Part shown: positions 56,162 through 64,000 of the stretch, piece after piece
Position numbering within the stretch: position 1 is the stretch's first letter
Layout of the letters: each line of letters begins with the position of its first letter
Source: Halichondria panicea
Taxonomy: Eukaryota > Porifera > Demospongiae > Suberitida > Halichondriidae
NCBI RefSeq assembly: GCF_963675165.1
Contig: NC_087380.1
Span: forward strand, 3,215,803-3,279,802
DNA length: 64,000 nucleotides
Direction of reading: 5' to 3'
The notes under the pieces: generated by a model
Told to the model about the DNA's origin: nothing
Database searches by the model: none
Seen by the model: only the letters and a program-made list of their open reading frames with translations
Position numbers and translations under genes: made by a program

Positions 56162-56556
56162 TCTTTGGGTAGTAACATCTGGGCATTAGATGTTTCGAGA
56201 ATAGGGGTAGTTTCTTCCTCCACTGTAGCCACTCTTTAATTCAGTAGGGCCATCAGGAACCAAATCATCCCAGCCCGCTTTCTCGGACCACAATAATTGC
56301 AAGAGCATCTTGGCCTTCACAATCGTTGGTGAATACCAGCCTAAGACATCGAACGTTTTTGCAATATCGGATACTAACGCTCTCTTGGTAAAGCCATCAG
56401 TATGTGGAAGATCGGCTACCGTCAGTCGAAATTGATCGTGAGTAGAATTTCATTCGATTCCCAGGGTCTTTGTGTACTCGTCTGGATCAGATAACGATAT
56501 GGTGCATTGTGCATCCTGTAGTGAATGTGCTGCAACACAGATGGCTCGCTTGCATT

Positions 56557-56991
56557 CTACTTCCGGAGGAGGAATTTTCCTTCGGCAAACAAAGCATGTA
56601 ATTCACGCTGTAGTTCTATCGCTCCTTGAATAGAATCAAATCCAGTCAAGCAGCCATCCACATAAAACGAATTCATTACCACTTTGGCTGCATTAGGGTA
56701 TCTTGTACTGTGATCGAGTGCGTTTTGCTTCACACACATGTTGGCCAGGAAAGATGACGAGGATACACCCAGCGGAGCTTTAGGGTCACTTCGCCAAAGA
56801 AAACGATGTAGGTCCTTGTCAGGCTCAGCCAAGAGGACAGCTCTGTACATACGGGTAATGTCTGCGACCATTCCTATCCGATGTATACGAAAACGTAGAA
56901 GCACGTCAATTAAGGATGTATAGTAAGATTTCAAAGATTTCCACTCCAAGTATGTTTCCGGGCTTGCGGTCTGCCAGTTGGAGGCCATCAA
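56557..56991 (-). pseudogene. BEL/Pao reverse transcriptase fragment
   Basis: Contains VADITRMYRAVLLAEPDKDL (box A) and NSFYVDGCLTG (box C, where the usual YVDD reads YVDG). Loss of the second catalytic aspartate fits an inactive copy. Confidence 0.8.
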
Positions 56992-57039
56992 GGTGCTTCC
57001 ATTTGCGACTGAGTGATATTAGATGAACAGGTAGATCAT

Positions 57040-57330
57040 TCACGTTGAATTTCCTTGAGGGAGAGTGAACGGGTGTAACCTTGAAGTTGGCTGATTGTGG
57101 CTGCCTGATGAAAGACCAGCTATTCCACAAATTTTCGCACTTTGTGAACAGCGACGAAGACGCAAATGCTGAGCAATCCTCTCTGATGCAAAGGATGCTG
57201 ATGATCCAGAGTCCAAAAGAGCTTGTGGGGATTCGACCAAAACTTGGCAAGTCATCAGTAGCAAATCAGATTGAATTCGAACAGCTGCGTGATTAACAGG
57301 TGTCTCAATGTCTTTACCGTCAATGTGCAA
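57040..57330 (-). pseudogene. BEL/Pao aspartic protease fragment
   Basis: Contains ALLDSGSSASFASERIAQHL, the retropepsin active-site motif (DSG) in the BEL/Pao context. Frameshifted beyond. Confidence 0.7.
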
Positions 57331-57423
57331 TAGAGAGTGATGAGGTCTTTGACATTGCTTACAACGATGTAATGATTTGCAGTCTTTCAGAACGTAGGCA
57401 ATTGAGACAATGATTATTCGATT

Positions 57424-57671
57424 TCAGCATGAGGCAATCTTCTCTTCATGAGACAAGGATCTAAACTTGGAACACGAGTACAACGGGTGTTTTTCCTTCT
57501 TGCATGCCTTGCAATTTTCTTCTGTGAATGTGGGAATGGGTTTGGGTTTAACACAAATCTTCCAGATCGCTATTTGCAGAAGAGATGGGTTTTCTTTCGA
57601 TAATCGCGAAGTATTCCTGCTGGGACACTTACATTCTGTTGTCTGCCTTGGGTTTAACACCAACGTGATTG
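57424..57671 (-). pseudogene. BEL/Pao Gag zinc-knuckle region
   Basis: Contains CKACKKEKHPLYSC, a Gag-type knuckle upstream of the protease. The reading is cut at 57671 by a TIR element and resumes at 59228. Confidence 0.65.
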
Positions 57672-59227
57672 CACTGTTAAAAATGGGGTGTTACGTAGCA
57701 CACTAATTTTAGTAGGTAAATGTCAGTGGTGTGTTAATGAACACACTCGTGTGTTTGTCGTGCTCAACAACACACTTGGAGTGTAATAGAACACACTTGG
57801 GTGACACAACAGAATGGTGTGTTGCTGAACACACTGACATCCATACAGTGGTGTAAAGTAGCACACGATATATAAGATATTAAGAAGGTCTTTTTACTTT
57901 TCAGATACCAGAATTAATATTTATGTTCCACTTAGTACAGTTAGATCACCAAGAGTGCTAAGTAAGTGCAAGTGAAATAAGAGTTGAAACTGCAGTCCCT
58001 GCAAATGCGGGAAACAACTTGCTATCACTCTCAAAGGAAGCTTTATACTTTGCAAACCCAGGAATCCAGGTCCTAAAAGTATGGCTATAGTATATAGAAG
58101 CCTGCACAATGCATGTAGAATCTCTACATGCTATATATACTAGAGCTAAGTGGCTAAGTCCGGACCTTCTGTGTGCGCATGCGCATTGAGGCTAGAAGCA
58201 CATGTAGTGTGCTTTAATTAAAATAAACAAAAGACTCAAGAACTGGAGAAGAACTAAATTTAGCTCTATACTAACTGCACTGAGTATTTAGCTTTCCTGA
58301 AGAATATACACTACTGCAGCACTTCATGGAGCTTCCAAAGGCCATTCATGTGGTAAGCTGGTGAAACACTATGTGTGATATGATCATATAAATTATATAT
58401 AGCCTTTCTCACAACTCAGCCCAGAACTTGACCTCATTTTTGACTTGAGCACTGGTTTGGGTACAGAAGTGACTATTCTCTGGGACATACTAACTGCTAT
58501 AAGTGTGCAGAAAAGTATCCAGGTACGCGGAGTAATAGATATGCTTACCAGACATAATTGTACGTTATTATTTAGGACAAGACGACTTCAATCAAAATGT
58601 GCTACTGCTGCTGTGCGCTCTTTCGTCAAAAAGGAAACATGTGATGTGCTGTCATTAACAGTAATGTGTTGTAATAATCCATTTAAATATGTTGTATAGA
58701 TGTGTTTTTGATTTGTGTTAAATGACTTGTACATTTCGTTGAAATTGGAACAACACCAAGCTAAATAACATAGAGCAACTACACTATAGAAGTAATCTTA
58801 TCGTCCTGAAAATAACCAAGTTACGAGCACTGTATGCATGTGCTAGACAACACATTTACCATTATTAGTGTGCTTGAAGGCACTGTATGCATGTGCTAGA
58901 CAACCATTATTAGTGTGCTTGAAGGCACTGTATGCATGTGCTAGACAACACATTTACCATTATTAGTGTGCTTAAAGGCACTGTATGCATGTGCTAGACA
59001 ACCATTATTAGTGTGCTTGAAGGCACTGTATGCATGTGCTAGACAACACATTTACCATTATTAGTGTGCTTAAAGGCACTTATGCATGTGCTAGATAACA
59101 CACTTGCCAATGTGTTCAGCAACACACAACAGTCTATGTGTTACAAAACACCTTTAGGGGTGTCAAATTTAAAGTGTCATACCAACATCCCAAAAGTGTG
59201 TTCCAGAACACATCATTTTTAACAGTG
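57672..59227. mobile_element. 1.56-kb TIR element inserted in BEL Gag
   Basis: The ends are CACTGTTAAAAATG(G/A) and inverse, with subterminal GTGTGTT/AACACAC-rich sequence. TG lies on both sides, and joining the flanks restores the Gag frame (RKLKS to HVGVK), giving the empty site. Non-coding except weak open frames. Internal minisatellite at 58840-59095. Confidence 0.75.
58826..59095. repeat. Minisatellite of about 44- and 53-bp alternating units
   Basis: Five or more units of GCACTGTATGCATGTGCTAG followed by ACAAC(ACATTTACC)ATTATTAG; the ACATTTACC insert is present in alternate units, giving a higher-order pattern. Confidence 0.85.
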
Positions 59228-60384
59228 TGCTTTTAAGCTTCCTGTCTACATTAGAGGCTTCTGCTGCTTGAGCACGCAGGTCAATGAATTCCAGCAATTC
59301 CTTACAATCGGGGACATCAGTATGATCTTGGCTGCCACTCAAACATTGTAACGGCATCGAGTTTTAATTCCAGGAGTGAGTTAATAAATTGTTTAGAGGG
59401 TTCATGCCCCATTCTCAATGCTCGTAGGTGCTGGACAACGGTGTCGTGGAGGTTTCGTAATTCCTTGCCATTTCCATCCTTCAAGTTGGGTGTATCCACT
59501 ATTCGACGAACATGAGTTTGATGGATTAAGCGTGGTCTGTCAAAGCGTGCTTGTTAAGATAGACCATCTTTTCTGCAGGTGCAACGTCAGTTCGGAATTG
59601 ATCCCAAAAATACTTCCAATTCAGGACATTGCCATCAAAGGTAGGCACATCCAATTTCGGGAGTTTGGCTCCATGTGCTTTGGGTTCTATACTGGCCACA
59701 TTAGCGTCATGCAGCGATGGAGCGTCATTGTTTCTTAATGGCCAGTGAGCATCGGAAAATTGTTTGTTCAACTTCATCTTGGGAACGTAGGATAGGATCT
59801 CCTGTGTCTACTAAATGTAGGGAGTTTCGAAGGCAAAAAATAGATATGTTTTTTGGTCTTTCGATCTCCTCATTCTCCTCATTCTCATTTCGAAGGCTTC
59901 TTCTTCGATCTTTAAATCCAAAATTTGTTCGGTATGTTGCTCGAGTATGCATTCGGCATCGGGATCATTGATATCCATACGGCATATGGTTTTTCCAACA
60001 GCATCTAGCTTCTCTTGCATGTGTGCAAGGCGTCTATTTGATGATTTCTGTAAATCACGAGCTGGTGAAGGCATCAAGGTTGAGATGAGTCGTTGAATGC
60101 GAATAGTTAGTTCACTAATGATGTCGTCATGACCGTCTAAGGCATCTTGTTCCAGGGCGAAGGCTTCTTCTCCGTCAATGATTGCTAGCATGTGAATATT
60201 GAACTCAGCATCGAGAACCTTAAGTTTGGTAGCCAAAGTCTGTGCAACACGTAAACTATCGAGATGTTCTCCATTAGACTCCACTTCAGTGATCTTAGAG
60301 CCTAATTTCGTTATAGAGCCACGCGTTACAGCTCCTCGATCAGCCAGCCATAGTTTAGGAATTCCGATGAGTATACAAGTATGA
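59228..60384 (-). pseudogene. BEL/Pao Gag N-terminal and central region
   Basis: Frames 59811-60284 (helical, acidic N-terminus), 59526-59777 (LPKLDVPTFDGNVLNWKYFW, the DUF1759-type Gag signature) and 59228-59499. Frameshifts separate them. Confidence 0.7.
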
Positions 60385-60489
60385 TTGACGAACGTATAGC
60401 TTCACCATATGGCAACTTCCAGAGAATGTTTTTAACAGGCGACGATAAATCCTCCAAGTTGAGAAACAGGTTGCAAATTAGTTCAATAG

Positions 60490-61030
60490 GGTATCCGGTG
60501 TTTATGTGATTTCTCTCTTGGACGCTAATAGATTAAGTGTACAGCCATGAGATAGTTCTTAACGTTCTAATAATACAAAAACAAATCGAAACTATATGAA
60601 TAATCGAAATACTGTATAAGTAACATTGAAGGCATTACCTATAAGGCTTACAAACACATATACACCTTATAGCGGGTAATTTTCGAGGGTCTCGCAGATT
60701 AGCCATTTTTGTAGCCCTCAAAAAGTACCCATTTAATATACAAGTGCTAGAAGCCATTATTGCTTAGGACTACATGCATGTTGTTTGCATAGCAACATTG
60801 TATGGTGATTTTGTGGTAATGCAGTTAGTATTTTGCAAGGTCTATGCAAACAGCTGTAATACTGTCTGTATATAATCCCTTCAGGGGAAAGTATAATTAT
60901 ATATCTTAGGGTGCTCATGAATAATTCATTAGATAATGTAATAATTATTAGATAATGAGCTATACTCTCTTGCACAAGCCATAACATTCAGGAACCTCAC
61001 TAGCAACACATGTTGTGTACCGTATAGATT
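60490..61030. repeat. Duplicate of the 39.8-40.9 kb segment
   Basis: 60527-60660 matches 40465-40855 without the MITE, and 60905-61015 matches 39775-39870. No gene seen. Confidence 0.7.
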
Positions 61031-61269
61031 GTCATACTGTCTGTATGTTGACAAGGCAAGAGATGTTGGCATGGCTGGCCTGGAAGGGAAGATAGCTGAC
61101 CATGCACTACTGAGCTCTCTTTCAGGAGGTATAGTATATACATGTATTACAGTAGCCCTCATATAAAAGTTCCCGTTCCGTAGCGTTCAACGGCGAAATG
61201 GGCGAGGCTCATTAAAATTTGTGTATTTTCCTCCGTGTCATTCATGACCATACATTTGTGTCTCCCCTA

Positions 61270-61690
61270 CAGACCAAAACATCCAACTAAGGTACGGAAG
61301 AACAGCTGTCTGTATATTTGAAGGAATAATGGATGCCCCATGCACTCTACACGTCCATCCTTGATGCAACCCTCATCCCATTTATCAATAGCATCTACCC
61401 TAACGGCCATCGCTTTATGCAAGACAATGACCCAAAACATACACCGTCATCACGACATGCTGCCGATTATATGAGAGTGAATGGGGTCAACTGGTGGAAG
61501 ACACCACCAGAAAGCCCGGACTGTAATCCCATGCATAGAAAACCTGTGGCACGAGCTAAAAGAATTCCTCAGAAGAGAAATAAAACCCAAGACCAAGCAA
61601 GAACTGATCGATGGAATACAGACATTTTGGAAAACAGTTACTATTGCAAAATGCGGGAAATACATAGGCCATCTAATTATTAGTTATAGA
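61270..61690 (+). pseudogene. Tc1/mariner transposase C-terminal fragment
   Basis: Reads VCIFEGIMDAP, LDATLIPFINSIYPNGHRFM, QDNDPKHT (second catalytic D), then NWWKTPPESPDCNP, and after a one-base frameshift ENLWHELKEFLRREI. This is the DDE/D catalytic end of a Tc1-like transposase. The N-terminal half is missing. Confidence 0.85.
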
Positions 61691-61980
61691 TCTGATTATT
61701 AGTTATAGAGTTACAAGGAGCAGCAACTGGCTACTGACAGCATAGTAACTTGTACACTATTACACAATTCTATTTTTTTTACTATTATGAAGTTATTATT
61801 ATGAGGTTATAGTAAAGAAGTGATGTGCAGATGATGCAAATACAAATAAGTGTGCAATAAATAAAATACATGTAACCAAATAAGTGTGCAAATAAAAGTA
61901 ACCAAGTAAGTGCAATAAACAAAATTAACAGTGAAAAAGTGTAAAACAATGTGACTTAATTATTATTATTGTTAGCATTT
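61691..61980. other. AT-rich spacer
   Basis: No gene; contains repeated AAATAAGTGTGCAA-like motifs (about 61840-61920). Confidence 0.5.
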
Positions 61981-61983
61981 GCA

Positions 61984-62380
61984 TTAATTCACTTGATTTG
62001 TTAGAGCCGATCTCCTCATTCTTTTACAGTCTTGCTCAATTGCTGTCAAACAATTTTTTCCCCATAGAGCCACTGGATTGCACCAGTAAATTGGGAATAG
62101 TCTAAATATCTCCGACTTCAGCTCGTAGAGTTCTTGTCTTGGAAGAGCTGGTCGGTCTCTACATCCATTTGGTGTACACCTGGCCATTATCTCCGACTTC
62201 AGCTCGTAGAAATCTTGTCTTGGAAGAGCTGGTCGGTCTCTACATCCATTTGGTGTACACCTGGCCATTACATCCTCTCCAAAATACGTAAGCTTCGCCA
62301 ATCGCAACGCCAGTGTCGGCGCCTTGCTTTCATAGTGAAATTTTTTGTTCTGGGCCAAAGTGTCTTTTTTTTATTGTAAT
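61984..62380 (-). CDS. BEN-domain-like protein, C-terminal part, with internal duplication
   Basis: The frame includes YFGEDVMARCTPNGC, then RPALPRQELYELKSEIFRLF, resembling the C-terminal half of the BEN domain (an all-helical DNA-binding and chromatin-associated fold). The 27-residue unit MARCTPNGCRDRPALPRQ(E/D)(L/F)YELKSEI occurs twice in tandem (62108-62188 and 62189-62269). Just 5' a run of eight A residues (62369-62376) may cause a frameshift relative to the next frame upstream (62330-62755). BEN fragments also occur in mobile elements, so host-gene status is unsure. Confidence 0.5.
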
Positions 62381-62755
62381 CTGTCCTTTTTTATCTCGGA
62401 AGATGGCAAGGCAGAGTCCATGGCCTTCTCTCCGCGCAGTGGAAGTGGACTGGGGTCTGCGTTGACTGGCTGCTGGGGTGGCTGCTGTACTGCATGGTTG
62501 GAGAAATCTGTGTGGGGTTTGAGGTGAAGAGGTGTTAATAGGTGGGTTGTACGAGTGGTTGACGGGGCTTGGCATCTGCAGTTGAGATGCTGATATGTGC
62601 CATTGTCGCTCCAACCGCTCTTCGTGTTGCTCCAACCGCTCTAGCACAGACGTCAGGGTGTGCTCAAGAATGCCCACTCTTTCTTGTAGCTCATGTATAT
62701 ATGTCCAGCCTGGCCTGAAGGAGCTCTGTGGACTCAGCAGTATCGTTGTTGCCAT
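62330..62755 (-). CDS. Coiled-coil segment likely belonging to the BEN-like gene
   Basis: A 141-codon frame with a strong heptad region (YIHELQERVGILEHTLTSVL, then ERLEQHEERLERQ) followed by a proline/serine/threonine-rich linker. Coiled coil plus BEN domain is a common arrangement. The frame ends just past the BEN start, and a one-base change at the A8 run would join them. Confidence 0.45.
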   Translation of the reverse strand: MATTILLSPQSSFRPGWTYIHELQERVGILEHTLTSVLERLEQHEERLERQWHISASQLQMPSPVNHSYNPPINTSSPQTPHRFLQPCSTAATPAASQRRPQSTSTARREGHGLCLAIFRDKKGQITIKKRHFGPEQKISL

Positions 62756-62793
62756 ACTCGACCGATTGGTTGCTGATTACCATATCACTTGGA

Positions 62794-63150
62794 TTAATCT
62801 GTAAAAAACAAAACAGAGGTAATAAATATGTATGTATAATTATAGTCACAAAGGTACAATATGCAATGTACATGATTACATGTACTTACCACAGTCGTAA
62901 TAGTCGGGGTTAGAAGAGAGAGGAGAAAATAGCGGTTGCGGAGAAGGTGGGCTGCGGTTAGGGGACTTATGTTGGTGAGTTTTAAAATGTTCTGCATGGG
63001 AATAACTGAGCTGAGAGAAGAATTTTGGCAGGGGTCAGCGGGGTCCACATCCTGGGCCTTCGGATCAGTGGGGTCCATATCCTGGGGCTTGGGGTCAATG
63101 GGGTCCATATCCTGGGGCTTGGGGTCAGTGGGATCTGGGGTTGGGGGGCT
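62794..63150 (-). other. Tandem 30-bp repeat encoding DP-rich decapeptides
   Basis: About four units of GGGGTCCATATCCTGGGGCT (30-bp period) at 63035-63145. On the minus strand in one frame these give QDMDPTDPKA repeats. Located between the RT fragment and the BEN-like segments. A splice acceptor-like TTTTTTACAG lies at about 62799-62808. Confidence 0.5.
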
Positions 63151-63156
63151 TCAGAC

Positions 63157-64000
63157 TCAGATCGAGTTGAAGCCTTTATAGCATTCTGCATTCTGGTGGT
63201 CTTGTTTCAATACCAGTTCTACAAGTGGGGCACTGATTTTCTTTGACATGTGGTGCTGATCTGCTGATAAACATAGAGGATTAATCAGGTCTATGCCTCC
63301 ACATTTAGGGGGAAGTGTAAGCAGTTCTCTAACCAGGTCCCCTGGTGGGCTGTGTCCCGTAAGAGCAGGAATGAGTAATGTCCTCTGCATCTTCTAGGGG
63401 CTGCAGTTGTTCTGTGGCCGACAGTGACTCAAGATCTGTGACTCTAAGGAAATAATTCCACTTAGAAGACAGGCCATGTGTAAAGGCAGAGAAGGCCGCC
63501 TGTGGTTCTGTTTTTGCGATCGTGCTGAGTGTTTCTACCCATTCTGTGACTTTCTTGTCAATTAGTTGTTTCTGGAACGAGGTGGTGCCGATTGCTCCTC
63601 CTAGGTATTGTTTTCCTTCTGTTGAGATGCTAATATCTGTGCCTTGGAACATTGTGCCGGCAATTCCAACAGCTTCTGGTTTGCAAACAATGAGTGTTTT
63701 CGATCCATTTGGAAAGTAGCCATATTGTGGCCCAATCGCTTCCAATCTGTCCCACCACCTCTTGAGTCTTTCGAGACTTGATCCGGCAGCTGAGTCGTCA
63801 GCATACCAGACTTGTTTGGCAATGACATCAAGACGATGTATCAGTGGTTGTGTTCCGATAGCATACATGGCCATGGTCTCCTTGCGTAGTTCCCTCTCTC
63901 GACGTCATACATTGGCCATCAACAAACAACCATGAGTTGTTTCGGTACGTGTTAATCAGGACAGGTGCTAGTGTGGGACAGACGACGGTGCGTTTATGAA
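63157..64000 (-). pseudogene. Non-LTR RT fragment, runs off right edge
   Basis: Minus-strand reading from the right edge: TYRNNSWLFVDGQCM (about 63935), EGTTQGD (box B region, followed by a small deletion or frameshift near 63880), then QVWYADDSAAGSS (catalytic YADD, about 63795-63830), GPQYGYFPNGSKT, YLGGAIGT, AAFSAFTHGLSSKWNYFLRV and PLEDAED. A second frame continues with IPALTGHSPPGDLVRELL and PPKCGGIDLINP. It is the RT thumb and following region of the family whose end is also found at 27175 and 55360. Confidence 0.75.

Larger units (their letters stand above)
53602..60490 (-). mobile_element. BEL/Pao LTR-type retrotransposon, decayed and interrupted
   Basis: Fragments in the canonical BEL order are on the minus strand: Gag (59228-60384 and 57424-57671), aspartic protease (57040-57330), RT (56557-56991), RNase H (55745-56161), integrase (53821-55309) and the C-terminal DUF5641-like region (53650-53800). 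Frameshifts and stops separate nearly all parts. Three insertions break it: about 54363-54545, 55316-55745 and 57672-59227. I could not see LTRs; the ends are placed where similarity to other local repeats begins. Confidence 0.75.

Noticed and set aside
58826-59095. CRISPR-like appearance of alternating units
   Set aside because: The units are contiguous with no unique spacers, and the genome is eukaryotic; it is a minisatellite.
53602-60490. LTRs for the BEL/Pao element
   Set aside because: No long direct repeat was found at the two ends, so none is annotated.

Overview
This window looks like a piece of an invertebrate animal genome, most likely a demosponge (Amphimedon-like). The main reasons are metazoan genes split by short GT-AG introns (a nardilysin and glycine decarboxylase exons), an AT-rich repeat-dense background, RT families and AIG1/GIMAP-like GTPases of kinds common in sponges and cnidarians, and a frequent GCGCATGCGC-containing repeat. 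The species is an inference. I saw no rRNA, tRNA or CRISPR array.

Layout. 1-4.26 kb: the 5' half of an intact-looking nardilysin gene on the minus strand, running off the left edge. 4.5-8.0 kb: head-to-head with it, the first five exons of a glycine decarboxylase (GLDC, P-protein) on the plus strand, with frameshifts and a stop, a LINE fragment and a MITE. The next GLDC exon in order is at 25.86 kb, so 8.0-25.8 kb sits inside one intron. It holds a 13-kb inverted repeat (about 12.73-25.73 kb) with roughly 3-kb arms. Each arm carries a nearly identical copy of an atypical P-loop GTPase gene plus truncated copies of that gene's 5' end and upstream region. The 6.9-kb centre holds a broken non-LTR retrotransposon with another LINE nested in it, and several MITEs. 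25.9-28.2 kb: further decayed GLDC exons.

28.3-33.9 kb: repeats, a second decayed GLDC segment bounded on both sides by an inverted hairpin repeat, and several MITEs, two of them only 37 and 42 bp long. 33.9-35.1 kb: piggyBac remnants. 35.1-38.4 kb: a second, smaller inverted repeat around a complete AIG1/GIMAP-like GTPase, again with duplicated 5' ends. 38.5-40.9 kb: fragments of the same modules and a short interstitial telomeric tract. 40.9-53.6 kb: a tandem array of units of about 730 bp, each with one or two exon-like segments and perfect splice donors. It is interrupted by a 1.24-kb TIR element and a near-complete 4.8-kb DIRS/Ngaro-type tyrosine-recombinase retrotransposon.

53.6-60.5 kb: a decayed BEL/Pao retrotransposon (minus strand) broken by three later insertions. 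61-64 kb: a Tc1/mariner remnant, a BEN-domain-like coding fragment with an 81-bp in-frame duplication, and a non-LTR RT fragment running off the right edge.

Only nardilysin, the three GTPase genes and the tyrosine-recombinase element look possibly functional. The most unusual features are the palindromic GTPase loci whose arms multiply a divergent 5'-end module, the exon-like tandem array, and the family of TAG-ended MITEs with 9-11 bp target duplications that reaches sizes under 45 bp.
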